Part shown: positions 1 to 6,667 of the stretch, one piece after another | Numbering within the stretch: position 1 is the stretch's first letter | How the letters are laid out: each line of letters opens with the position of its first letter | Assembly: GCA_031289935.1 (NCBI GenBank) | Contig: JAITON010000071.1 | Coordinates: forward strand, 1-7,895 | DNA from: Treponema sp. | GTDB lineage: Bacteria; Spirochaetota; Spirochaetia; Treponematales; Breznakiellaceae | Length of the DNA: 7,895 nt | Direction of reading: 5' to 3' | Notes under the pieces: model-generated | The model's input: the letters and a program-made list of their open reading frames with translations, nothing else | Told to the model about the DNA's origin: nothing | Databases searched by the model: none | Position numbers and translations under genes: made by a program

Positions 1-4
1 TATA

Positions 5-325
5 TCAATGAGCTTCTTCATGTAATGCCTCAATCTTGAATATCACCGGGCGGATGCCGTCGGTGCAACAATATATCTGCATATTATCCTTATTATTCCA
101 GGGAGTGAAGCTCGCCCCCGCCGATAATGCGCTGACGGCTCTGTAAATATCTATCCAGGCCCATGGACAAAACCCCTCCGGCATTACTGCCTGTCCATGG
201 AAGACATATTCTTCCCCTTCCTGTAACAGCGGACAGGCCCCGGCCTTTGTTCCATCGGTTAAAAAGGCCTCCGCCAGATCGCCATAAAACATTTTACGCA
301 GCACGGTAATTTTGACTTGCTTCAT
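5..325 (-). CDS. TIGR04076 family protein (small conserved protein of unknown function)
   Basis: The 106-residue product matches my memory of the TIGR04076 family: an N-terminal MKQVKITVLRK strand, a 'CPLLQEGEEYVF' segment, the 'MPEGFCPWAWIDIYRAVSAL' core with conserved Cys and Trp residues, and a C-terminal 'CCTDGIRPVIFKIE' block. The length is normal for the family, so the gene looks complete, and it ends in TGA. The family has no established biochemical function that I know of. The conserved cysteines (about residues 31, 53, 86 and 87) could suggest metal or redox chemistry, but that is inference. The ATG start is the only reasonable one; the nearest purine-rich stretch (GAGG) lies rather far upstream (about 13 nt). 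The gene follows tRNA-Thr on the same strand and is clearly more AT-rich than its neighbours, which could mean a different origin. Confidence 0.85.
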   Translation of the reverse strand: MKQVKITVLRKMFYGDLAEAFLTDGTKAGACPLLQEGEEYVFHGQAVMPEGFCPWAWIDIYRAVSALSAGASFTPWNNKDNMQIYCCTDGIRPVIFKIEALHEEAH

Positions 326-352
326 ATCAGCTTAGTTTCCTCATAGGGGTGT

Positions 353-379
353 GTAAGTCTTTAGAATACCGGGACTTAC
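353..379 (-). other. 7-bp inverted repeat just downstream of tRNA-Thr
   Basis: GTAAGTC and GACTTAC form perfect 7-bp arms around a 13-nt loop, starting 5 nt past the tRNA discriminator base on the transcribed strand. A small hairpin here could assist 3' processing or partial termination of the tRNA transcript. It lacks a following U-run, so it is not a classical intrinsic terminator, and read-through into the downstream TIGR04076 gene is plausible. Confidence 0.4.
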
Positions 380-383
380 GATA

Positions 384-456
384 AGCCAAGACGGGGAATC
401 GAACCCCGGACCTGCACATTACGAGTGTGCCGCTCTACCGACTGAGCCATCTTGGC
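384..456 (-). tRNA. tRNA-Thr (anticodon CGU)
   Basis: Read on the minus strand, the sequence folds as a full cloverleaf. The acceptor stem is GCCAAGA with TCTTGGC (7 bp). The D arm is GCTC/GAGC around AGTCGGTA. The anticodon stem is GCACA/TGTGC around the loop CTCGTAA, giving anticodon CGU (template bases 421-423), which reads ACG threonine codons. The T arm is CGGGG/CCCCG around TTCGATT. The discriminator is U (position 384), and CCA is not encoded (the next bases are TAT), so CCA must be added after transcription. A strong promoter sits directly upstream, so this appears to be a single-tRNA transcription unit. Confidence 0.96.
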
Positions 457-468
457 AACTGCTTCATT

Positions 469-497
469 TTTATACCACAAAGCGCTGGTTTTATCAA
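469..497 (-). promoter_or_regulatory. sigma-70-type promoter for tRNA-Thr
   Basis: On the minus strand, TTGATA (492-497) and TATAAA (469-474) are separated by exactly 17 nt, each one mismatch from consensus. The -10 box ends 12 nt before the tRNA 5' end, which allows a very short leader. The promoter begins within a few bases of the stop codon of the MFS-HEAT gene, so the tRNA is probably transcribed independently of that operon. Confidence 0.75.
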
Positions 498-502
498 TCC
501 CC

Positions 503-2785
503 TCACTGCTTGAACCGGCCGGCCCAGAGCCGCAGGGAGCGGGAGGCCCAGTGGACAATCAGCAGGCGGATACGGTGAAGGGCGGCAAACTCCTCATCCA
601 GGGCTACTTCGGCGAGGATCGTCTGGACGAAGGGGGCGGCGGCTTCCAGCGGAAGCTCCAGGATCCACCGGGAAAAGGCCGCACCCTTCTTGTCCCGGAT
701 ATAGGCCGTTACTGCCGCCTCCAGGGCCTTGGCCTGCTTGCCGGCGGCCGCCAGGGCGGGTTTCCGGCGGATATGCTTCCAGCCCCCCAGAGCGGCGGCG
801 AAATACTCCGTGGCCGATTCGGCCTCGTCTGCGGCCAGGGTGGCCAGGCTCGACTCATCCGCCAGGAAACGGACCAGGAGCTTGTAGAACAGGTTCTGGA
901 CGTCCAGGATATTCGCCATGGCCAGCACCACCTCGTCCCGCAGGTAGGGCGGCGGGTCTGCGGTCTTGAGGATGTCCAGGAGGGCCGTCAAAGAGTTCGG
1001 CGACCGGTAAATACCGAAGGCCGCCACCCCCATCATCTTGAGCCGGGGGTTCTTCGCTTCCATGATAACCTGCTCAATCTGGGGCCGGAATGCCTCGTCC
1101 CCCAGCCGGGCCAGGGCGATGATGGCCTCCCCGGCAAGCATATAGTCATCGGAACTCACGAGCTCCCGGAGCAGGGGGATGGCTCCCACGCAGCGGTGGC
1201 TCCCCAGAGCCCGGGCCGAGATATAGGCCGTGGTGTAGGGGTTGTTGACAATATCGTCCATAAGGGCCTGCCCGGCGGCTTCGTCCAGGTCCGGCAGGGC
1301 CTCTAATGCCCGCAGGGACTCCTGCCTGATGGCCAGCAGCGGCGAGCGCGCCCGTTCCAAAAGTCCCTTAGTGGCGAGCCGGGAGGGCGTGTCCTGGAGC
1401 TGCTCCAGAAGGGCCTCCTCCTCATCGGCGTTCCGGGTCTTGTTGAGCCGGTCGAGGATGGTGATGGCCTTGAGGTCCCTCGGCGAAAAGATGATCTCCA
1501 GGGCCCCTTTAAAGGGCAGGGAACCCAGGGGGACGAGCTTCTGCTGAAGAATCAGAATCAGTACCCCAAGACCGATGAGCAGGGAATAGAGGATCTTGTA
1601 GGAGATAAAGTTAGAGACCCCCAGGGCCGTGAACATATCCAGAAAGAGGCCCGCCAGGAAGGAACCCCCGGCTCCGGCCAGGCCGAAGACCAGGAAATAG
1701 AGGATACCCATATCGAGCATGAGCTCCGCAGGGATCATGGCCAGGAAGTAGGTTTGGGCGATCCCCTCGGCCCCCAGGAAACCGAAGTTCAGGATAAAGA
1801 ACACGAAGCTCAGGAACAGGATGATCGTGCCGGGGTTATCAAGCCCTGCGGCGGGGAAAAACACGATAGGTATCATGCCCGCCAGGGCCAGAATAATGCA
1901 CACAATATAGAGGGGCTTTACCCCGATGCGGTCTATCAGAAACTTGATGCAAAGCCCGATCATGAGGTTCCCCAGGCCCCCAAAGACCGAGTACAGGGAG
2001 ACCATGCCATCGCCCTGGCCGAAGACCTCCCGGCTATAGACCGTTACAAAGGCCCGGGCGATCCCCGAGACCAGGGCTACCAGGACCAGCACGATGATAA
2101 AGTGCCGCACCTGGGGCATGGAAAAGGCCTTTCGGAAGATACCCGTAAAGCTCTCTCCCTGGGCCTCGCCCTGGTACTCCGGTTCGGGGAGCTTGAGCAC
2201 CAGGGCCCCGCTCACTACCCCGCAGGCCACTCCCAGGGCCAGGAGCATGGAGTAGAGCCAGAGCGGCGGGGCCCGTCCCAGGATCAGGGCCAGGGCGAAG
2301 CTGCAAAACATACCCACCGCGCTGGCCACGATCTGAATCTGGGTCAGGTAGATACCCCGGCCGGGCCCGGCGGCCATAACGTTCAGCACCGGGTTATTGG
2401 CGATCATGCCCACCCCCCGGCAGGTATGGAAGATAAAAACCCCCAGGAGGATGAGCAATACCCCGGTGTCGAGCCGCCCTGCCGCAGCCGCAAAAGGGAT
2501 AAACAGCAGGGGAATCATCCCCAGGGCCCGCAGGATCCAGGCAATCCCGTAGATTCTGATGATGGGAAACTTCCGGGTGAGGATCTTACCCAGAGGCAGG
2601 AAAAAGAAGGCCACATAGCCCAGGGCGTTGATAAGGCCGATAACCGTGGAAGACGCCTTCAAACGCATGGCCAGGAGGATGACGATGGTCCCCACGAGAA
2701 ACTGCCAGGAGATCGAGTTAAATATATTAAAGAGATTATAAGTATCCCGGGCCTTCCCCAGCCGGTACGGTGACAGTCCTGCCAT
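503..2785 (-). CDS. MFS-type membrane transporter fused to C-terminal HEAT-repeat domain
   Basis: The 760-residue product has two parts. Residues about 10-415 are strongly hydrophobic with roughly 11-12 membrane segments and MFS-like layout, including a charged cytoplasmic-type loop near 'LPEPEYQGEAQGE' (about 199-211) between the two halves. Residues about 430-650 are soluble and made of paired amphipathic helices resembling HEAT repeats ('SPLLAIRQESLRALEALPD', 'GAIPLLRELVSSDDYMLAGEAIIALARLGD', 'NPRLKMMGVAAFGIYRSPNSLTALLDIL'). The last 110 residues are helical and not recognised. The substrate cannot be told from sequence. Normal MFS carriers have about 400-450 residues, so the tail is a large addition, perhaps for protein binding or gating (inference). 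The frame opens at a TTG at 2812, right after an in-frame TAG, but its AGGAG touches the TTG with no spacer; I chose the ATG at 2785, where the conserved-looking 'MAGLSPYRLGKARDTYN' begins, though it has no clear ribosome site. Either start is possible. It is last in the run after the HIT gene. Confidence 0.85.
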   Translation of the reverse strand: MAGLSPYRLGKARDTYNLFNIFNSISWQFLVGTIVILLAMRLKASSTVIGLINALGYVAFFFLPLGKILTRKFPIIRIYGIAWILRALGMIPLLFIPFAAAAGRLDTGVLLILLGVFIFHTCRGVGMIANNPVLNVMAAGPGRGIYLTQIQIVASAVGMFCSFALALILGRAPPLWLYSMLLALGVACGVVSGALVLKLPEPEYQGEAQGESFTGIFRKAFSMPQVRHFIIVLVLVALVSGIARAFVTVYSREVFGQGDGMVSLYSVFGGLGNLMIGLCIKFLIDRIGVKPLYIVCIILALAGMIPIVFFPAAGLDNPGTIILFLSFVFFILNFGFLGAEGIAQTYFLAMIPAELMLDMGILYFLVFGLAGAGGSFLAGLFLDMFTALGVSNFISYKILYSLLIGLGVLILILQQKLVPLGSLPFKGALEIIFSPRDLKAITILDRLNKTRNADEEEALLEQLQDTPSRLATKGLLERARSPLLAIRQESLRALEALPDLDEAAGQALMDDIVNNPYTTAYISARALGSHRCVGAIPLLRELVSSDDYMLAGEAIIALARLGDEAFRPQIEQVIMEAKNPRLKMMGVAAFGIYRSPNSLTALLDILKTADPPPYLRDEVVLAMANILDVQNLFYKLLVRFLADESSLATLAADEAESATEYFAAALGGWKHIRRKPALAAAGKQAKALEAAVTAYIRDKKGAAFSRWILELPLEAAAPFVQTILAEVALDEEFAALHRIRLLIVHWASRSLRLWAGRFKQ

Positions 2786-2836
2786 ATATCTAGTATCGGT
2801 TAATGCCCGCAACTCCTACAGGGATGGGGCCTTGTA

Positions 2837-3181
2837 TCAACCCGGGGGCCAGCCCAGGGCGCGGCCCCCGAGCACGTGCACATGGAGATGATCCACCGAC
2901 TGGCCCCCATCGGCCTTGCAGTTGATCACAAACCGGGCGCCCCCCTCGCCGCAGCCCTGCTCCACCGCCAGTTCCCGGGCCTTGTTGAGCAGCCGCTCCA
3001 GGAGGCCTTCGTCCTCCGGCCCCAGCTCCAGGATGTTCGGGATATGCTTTCTGGGGATCAGGAGGAAGTGAACCGGCGCCTGGGGGGTTGCATCGTGGAA
3101 GGCCAGGATAGCCTCATCCTCAAAAAGCTTCCGGGCAGGAATAGTCCCCGCCGCGATCTTACAGAAGATACAGTCGTTCAT
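2837..3181 (-). CDS. hinT: HIT family (HinT-like) purine nucleotide phosphoramidase / nucleotide-binding protein
   Basis: The 114-residue protein is a typical bacterial histidine triad hydrolase of the HinT branch. It has the N-terminal 'CIFCKI' with the CxxC zinc-type pair (C4, C7), the 'EDEAILAFHDATPQAPVHFLLIPRKHI' strand-helix core, and near the C-terminus the active-site 'HLHVHVLGG' (H-x-H-x-H-x-x), followed by the usual 'LGWPPG' end. HinT proteins hydrolyse AMP-lysine or similar phosphoramidates in the cytoplasm; the physiological substrate here is unknown. Length is normal and the ATG is the natural start, although there is no good Shine-Dalgarno match before it. It lies 46 nt after mnmG and about 50 nt before the transporter, consistent with one operon. 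The exact symbol is uncertain, since HIT subfamilies overlap. Confidence 0.93.
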   Translation of the reverse strand: MNDCIFCKIAAGTIPARKLFEDEAILAFHDATPQAPVHFLLIPRKHIPNILELGPEDEGLLERLLNKARELAVEQGCGEGGARFVINCKADGGQSVDHLHVHVLGGRALGWPPG

Positions 3182-3227
3182 GGGCGCTACTATAGACGAT
3201 CAGAGATCCCCGGTCAAGCCTCAACCG

Positions 3228-5153
3228 CTACATTCCCCGGGAGCGTATCATGAGCAGGGCGATATCCCCCTGCCGTATGCCGGGGATGCGGGCCGCCTGG
3301 CCCAGGGTCAGGGGACCTACTTTTTGGAGCTTCTCCCGGGCCTCGGCAGAAAGACCGCTCATGGCGCCATAGTCCGTACCGGGCTTCAGTTTGATGGCCT
3401 CCATCTTGGCGTTCCGGGCGATGACCCGGTTTTCCTTCTCGATATACCCCTGGTAGCGGATATCCAGAACCGCTCCCTCAAGCCAGAGGGCCGGATAATC
3501 CCCCAGCTCCGGCGCCAGGGGCAGGAGCTCCCCGGCGCTCACCGCCGCATCCTGTAGGGCCTTGGCCAAGCTCTCTCCCAGATGAGGAGCTAAGCTGCCT
3601 TGTAGCCGAGGAGCTAAGCTCTCCCCCAGATGAAGAGCTAAGCTTGCCTCAATATGAGGAGCTACGCTGCCCGGCAGCTTCCGGGTCTCGAGCAGTTCGC
3701 GGATGGCCGCCAGCCCCGCCTGCTTGCGGAGGAAGCCCTCCCAGCGCGCATCGCCGATGAGTCCCAGGGACCGGCCCCGGGGGCTCAGGCGGCGGTCGGC
3801 GGTATCGTGGCGGAGGACCAGGCGGTGTTCCGCCCGGCTCGTGAACATGCGATAGGGCTCGTCCGTACCCAGGGTGGTCAGGTCGTCGATAAGCACCCCG
3901 ATGTAGGCCTCGGCGCGGCCCAATACCAGGGGCGGCTCAGCGCGGACCTGTAGGGCGGCGTTGATTCCCGCCACAATACCCTGGGCTGCCGCCTCCTCGT
4001 AGCCCGAGCTGCCGTTGGTCTGGCCCGCCACAAAGAGGCCGGCCAGCCGCTTCGACTCCAGTGTCGGGTAGAGGCCCAGGGGATCCAGGTAATCGTACTC
4101 CACCGCGTAGGCGGGCCGGACAATCCGGGCCTCCTCCAGGCCGGGTATACTGTGGATAAACGCCGCCTGTACATCCTCGGGAAGGGAGGATGAGGCGCCG
4201 TTCATGTAGACCTCGTTGGTGTAGCCGCCCTCGGGCTCGATAAAGATATGATGCGTCTGGCGGTCCGGGAAGCGCATCACCTTATCTTCGATGGAGGGGC
4301 AGTAGCGCGGCCCTATGCCGGTAATCTTTCCTCCATAGAGCGGGGAACGGTGGATGTTCCGGCGAATAATCTCGTGGGTCTCCGCCCTGGTGCCGGTGAT
4401 CCAGCATACCTCTGCCGGCCCCCTCCCGGCGTTTTGCTCCCCCACAACTCCCGCGTCAGCGTCAAAGGAGAAGGGGGCGAAGGGCTCGCCGTCCTGACGT
4501 TCCATGCGGGTATAGTCCAGGGTATCCCCCGCGAGCCGCGCCGGGGTACCGGTCTTGAAGCGGCCCAGGCTAAAGCCCCGGCGCCTCAGGGCCGCGCCCA
4601 GGCCCAGGGCGGCCTCCTCACCCAGCCGGCCTTCGGGGGCGTCGTACTCGCCGATAAAGACCCGGCCCTCCATGAAGGTGCCCGTGGTCAGTACCACGGT
4701 CCTGGCCGCAATACAGCGGCCCCGCCGGGTCAGCACCCCGGAGACGCGGCGGTTATCAGCTTCGGTGATAAAGTCGGTTACGGTGTCCATAAAGATAGCG
4801 AGACCGGCCTGAGTTTCCAGGGCCCGGCGGGCCGCCGCCTGGTAAGCCGCCTTGTCGGCCTGGGCCCGGGGGGCCTGGACCGCCGGGCCCCGGGAGCGGT
4901 TCAGGACACGGTACTGGATCATGGAAGCGTCAATAAGGCGGCCCATTTCGCCGCCCAGAGCGTCCAGCTCCCGGACCAGATTACCCTTGGCGAGGCCCCC
5001 TACCGCAGGGTTGCAGGACAGGGCCCCAATGCGGTCGGGGTTCTGGGTGATGAGCAGGGTAGAGCAGCCCAGCCGGGCCGCCGCCAGCGCCGCCTCGATC
5101 CCCGCGTGCCCCCCGCCGATGACAATACAGTCGTAAGTCTTGGATTCGCTCAT
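3228..5153 (-). CDS. mnmG: MnmG (GidA), tRNA uridine-5-carboxymethylaminomethylation enzyme, FAD-binding subunit
   Basis: MnmG works with MnmE to install the (carboxymethyl)aminomethyl group at C5 of wobble U34 in a subset of tRNAs, using FAD and methylene-tetrahydrofolate. The 641-residue product shows the N-terminal Rossmann motif 'GGGHAG' (13-18), 'SCNPAVGGLAKG' with conserved C47, 'GPAVQAPRAQADK' (about 89-101), the signature 'GIGPRYCPSIEDKVMRF' with conserved C285, 'FVAGQTNGSSGYEEAAAQG' near 374-392 closing the FAD site, 'MFTSRAEHRLVLRHDTAD' (about 436-453), and the helical C-terminal tRNA/MnmE-binding domain ending 'IPGIRQGDIALLMI'. The length is near the roughly 630 usual for the family. 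An octapeptide repeat (496-535) occupies the variable loop before the C-terminal domain. The ATG follows the citrate synthase TAG by 3 nt with no strong ribosome site, suggesting translational coupling. MnmE is not in this window. Confidence 0.98.
   Translation of the reverse strand: MSESKTYDCIVIGGGHAGIEAALAAARLGCSTLLITQNPDRIGALSCNPAVGGLAKGNLVRELDALGGEMGRLIDASMIQYRVLNRSRGPAVQAPRAQADKAAYQAAARRALETQAGLAIFMDTVTDFITEADNRRVSGVLTRRGRCIAARTVVLTTGTFMEGRVFIGEYDAPEGRLGEEAALGLGAALRRRGFSLGRFKTGTPARLAGDTLDYTRMERQDGEPFAPFSFDADAGVVGEQNAGRGPAEVCWITGTRAETHEIIRRNIHRSPLYGGKITGIGPRYCPSIEDKVMRFPDRQTHHIFIEPEGGYTNEVYMNGASSSLPEDVQAAFIHSIPGLEEARIVRPAYAVEYDYLDPLGLYPTLESKRLAGLFVAGQTNGSSGYEEAAAQGIVAGINAALQVRAEPPLVLGRAEAYIGVLIDDLTTLGTDEPYRMFTSRAEHRLVLRHDTADRRLSPRGRSLGLIGDARWEGFLRKQAGLAAIRELLETRKLPGSVAPHIEASLALHLGESLAPRLQGSLAPHLGESLAKALQDAAVSAGELLPLAPELGDYPALWLEGAVLDIRYQGYIEKENRVIARNAKMEAIKLKPGTDYGAMSGLSAEAREKLQKVGPLTLGQAARIPGIRQGDIALLMIRSRGM
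3549..3668 (-). repeat. 24-bp in-frame tandem repeat inside mnmG encoding five octapeptides
   Basis: Five successive 24-bp units encode SVAPHIEA, SLALHLGE, SLAPRLQG, SLAPHLGE and SLAKALQD (residues 496-535). The clearest DNA core is GAGGAGCTAAGCT (plus strand), found at 3584-3596 and 3608-3620 exactly, at 3632-3644 and 3656-3668 with one mismatch each, and degenerate at 3560-3572. The spacing is exactly 24 bp throughout. The unit contains the near-palindrome AGCTTAGCT. As the period is a multiple of three, copies can be gained or lost without a frameshift. The predicted peptide is amphipathic helix-like, with leucines at regular spacing. Confidence 0.92.
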
Positions 5154-5156
5154 GGC

Positions 5157-6503
5157 CTACTGAGCAGGGCGCTCTACCATAGGGAGGTAGGGGGTCCGGA
5201 TGCGGACGCACTTGTAGGCGGGCCGGATAATCTTGCCCCCGGCCACGATCTCCTCCATACGGTGGGCGCACCAGCCCGCCACCCGGCTAATGGCGAAGAT
5301 AGGGGTGTAGAGCTCCGGCGGGATGCCCAGCATCTGGTAGACAAAGCCCGAGTAGAAGTCTACGTTGGCGCACATATCCTTACCGGTTCCCTTAACCTTT
5401 TTGAAGACCTCGGGAGCAAGGCGCTCAATCAAACGGTAGAGGTTGAACTCGGCAGTAAAGCCCTTGGTCTCCGCCAGGTCTCCGGCCTTGGTACGGAGGA
5501 GCCGGGTACGGGGGTCGCTCTTGGTGTAGACCGCATGGCCCTGGCCGTAGATGAGACCCGAATGGTCGTGGGCCTCCCCCCGCAGAATGGCCGCGAGGTA
5601 ATCCGCCACTTCGCCGGGCTCGTCCCAGTGCGCTACATGGGCCTTGAGCGCCTCCATCATCTTCATCACCTTGGCGCTGGCGCCGCCGTGCTTGAAGCCC
5701 TTGAGGGAATTGATCCCTGTGGTGATGGCCGCATAGGTATCGGTATCCGCCGAGGAAACCAGGTGCACCGCGAAGGTGGAGTTGTTGCCGCCGCCGTGCT
5801 CGGCGTGGAGGACCATAGCCAGGTCCAGGGTCTCGGCCTCCAGATGGGAAAACTGCTGGTCGGGCCGTATCATGGAGAGCAGGGCCTCGGCGCTCCGGGC
5901 CCCCGGCGGAGGCAGGTGGATGATCAAGCTCTCGTGGTCGTAGTAATGTTTCTTGGCCATGTAGGAATAGGCCACGATCGTGGGGAAGCGGGCGATGAGC
6001 TCGATACACTGGCGGAGCACGTTCTCCGGCGCGTTGTTGTCCGGGTCATCATCGTAGGAGTAGAGGGTGAGCACCGAGCGGCCCAGCTTGTTCATCACAT
6101 CCCGGGAAGGAGCCTTCATGATGGAGTCCTCGGCGAAATTGGCCGGCAGGCTGCGGCTTTCGTCCAGCAGCGCGCCGAAGCGGGCCAGTTCATCCGCCGT
6201 GGGAAGCCGCCCGAACATCAGCAGGTAAGCGGTTTCCTCAAAGGCATAGCGGCCCTCCGAAACCGCGCCGGCCACGATATCCTCCACATCGATACCCCGG
6301 TAGTAGAGCTTCCCCTCCACGGGTATCTTCTCCCCCTCGTCCATGACATAGCCGTGGACCTCCCCCACGTTCGTAAGCCCCACGAGCACCCCGGAACCAT
6401 CGGCGTTCCGCAGGCCCCGTTTGACATTGTAGCGGCCATAGAGCCCCTCATCGATGTAGTTGTTCCCCGTTACCTGGGAAAGATAGCCTTGCACGTCCGC
6501 CAT
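5157..6503 (-). CDS. gltA: Citrate synthase (citrate/2-methylcitrate synthase family)
   Basis: The enzyme condenses oxaloacetate with acetyl-CoA to citrate in the cytoplasm, feeding glutamate synthesis even where the TCA cycle is incomplete. From the ATG at 6503 the product has 448 residues. Catalytic residues are visible: H236 in 'LHAEHGGGNNSTF', H272 in 'LKGFKHGGAS', the 'GQGHAVYTKSDPR' substrate-binding block (320-332), and the catalytic Asp D382 in 'NVDFYSGF'. The 'HGGGNNSTF' version and the N-terminal extension before 'GKLYYRGIDVEDI' are like the enzymes of anaerobes such as clostridia and treponemes. A methylcitrate synthase role cannot be excluded by sequence alone. The frame stays open upstream to 6695, but that part is translated promoter and repeat sequence; the ATG at 6503 has GAGGGGG 5 nt before it and starts the conserved protein. 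The mnmG ATG follows its TAG after 3 nt. Confidence 0.95.
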   Translation of the reverse strand: MADVQGYLSQVTGNNYIDEGLYGRYNVKRGLRNADGSGVLVGLTNVGEVHGYVMDEGEKIPVEGKLYYRGIDVEDIVAGAVSEGRYAFEETAYLLMFGRLPTADELARFGALLDESRSLPANFAEDSIMKAPSRDVMNKLGRSVLTLYSYDDDPDNNAPENVLRQCIELIARFPTIVAYSYMAKKHYYDHESLIIHLPPPGARSAEALLSMIRPDQQFSHLEAETLDLAMVLHAEHGGGNNSTFAVHLVSSADTDTYAAITTGINSLKGFKHGGASAKVMKMMEALKAHVAHWDEPGEVADYLAAILRGEAHDHSGLIYGQGHAVYTKSDPRTRLLRTKAGDLAETKGFTAEFNLYRLIERLAPEVFKKVKGTGKDMCANVDFYSGFVYQMLGIPPELYTPIFAISRVAGWCAHRMEEIVAGGKIIRPAYKCVRIRTPYLPMVERPAQ

Positions 6504-6508
6504 AGGAG

Positions 6509-6515
6509 CCCCCTC
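6509..6515 (-). promoter_or_regulatory. Ribosome binding site deciding the citrate synthase start
   Basis: GAGGGGG on the minus strand lies 5 nt before the ATG at 6503. It fixes the start within a frame that otherwise stays open for another 64 codons upstream through promoter sequence. It begins one base after an inverted repeat arm (6517-6523), so leader folding could influence its access. Confidence 0.7.
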
Positions 6516-6516
6516 G

Positions 6517-6558
6517 TATACAGGATATGCCACGCCACGCAACGCCACGCACTGTATA
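6517..6558 (-). repeat. Leader element: 10-bp tandem repeat between 7-bp inverted arms
   Basis: Two perfect, adjacent copies of ACGCCACGCA (plus strand, 6532-6541 and 6542-6551) sit in the loop of an inverted repeat whose arms are TATACAG (6517-6523) and CTGTATA (6552-6558). The whole lies between the predicted transcription start and the ribosome site of citrate synthase, so it would be in the 5' leader. Whether it folds or binds a protein is not known; the repeat itself is directly seen. Confidence 0.55.
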
Positions 6559-6568
6559 TTGATACGAA

Positions 6569-6597
6569 AATATAGCACAGGGGGCATGTTTATACAA
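6569..6597 (-). promoter_or_regulatory. sigma-70-type promoter for the citrate synthase-mnmG run
   Basis: On the minus strand, TTGTAT (6592-6597) and TATATT (6569-6574) are spaced by exactly 17 nt. The -10 box has five of six consensus bases, the -35 box four. Transcription would start near 6562, giving a leader of about 60 nt before the ATG at 6503. No other promoter of this quality is seen before mnmG, hinT or the transporter gene, so this may serve all four. Confidence 0.7.
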
Positions 6598-6601
6598 GGT
6601 G

Positions 6602-6634
6602 ATGGCCCACTCCCCGCTCCCGGACGGGGCCCAT
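6602..6634. other. Imperfect GC-rich inverted repeat upstream of the promoter
   Basis: CCCCG (6612-6616) and CGGGG (6625-6629) form a stem with an 8-nt loop, and outer ATGG (6602-6605) and CCAT (6631-6634) can extend it imperfectly. It lies downstream of the feo genes and immediately upstream of the -35 box of the citrate synthase promoter. With no U-run it is not a classical terminator; it may be a weak one for the feo transcript, a protein site, or chance in GC-rich DNA. Confidence 0.3.
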
Positions 6635-6667
6635 GTCTGGAGTCTGATACGTGCTCTGTTGCAATCC

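Noticed and set aside
320..456. Attachment site at the tRNA-Thr 3' end
   Set aside because: I see no second copy of the tRNA 3' end and no integrase in the window.
452..1306. A 284-codon open frame on the plus strand opposite the HEAT-repeat region
   Set aside because: It begins in the tRNA gene's complement and is antisense to a coherent helical domain; no motif supports it.
1754..2773. A 339-codon open frame on the plus strand opposite the transporter
   Set aside because: The product is a low-complexity polar sequence rich in Gly, His, Asp and Gln, typical of the complement of a membrane protein gene, with no family resemblance.
4248..6575. A 775-codon open frame on the plus strand opposite citrate synthase and mnmG
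   Set aside because: It is antisense to two well-recognised enzymes, has no recognisable domains, and is explained by GC-rich third positions that remove stop codons on the opposite strand.
6602..6634. Intrinsic terminator for the feo genes
   Set aside because: The stem is short and imperfect and no U-run follows on either strand; it is listed only as an inverted repeat.
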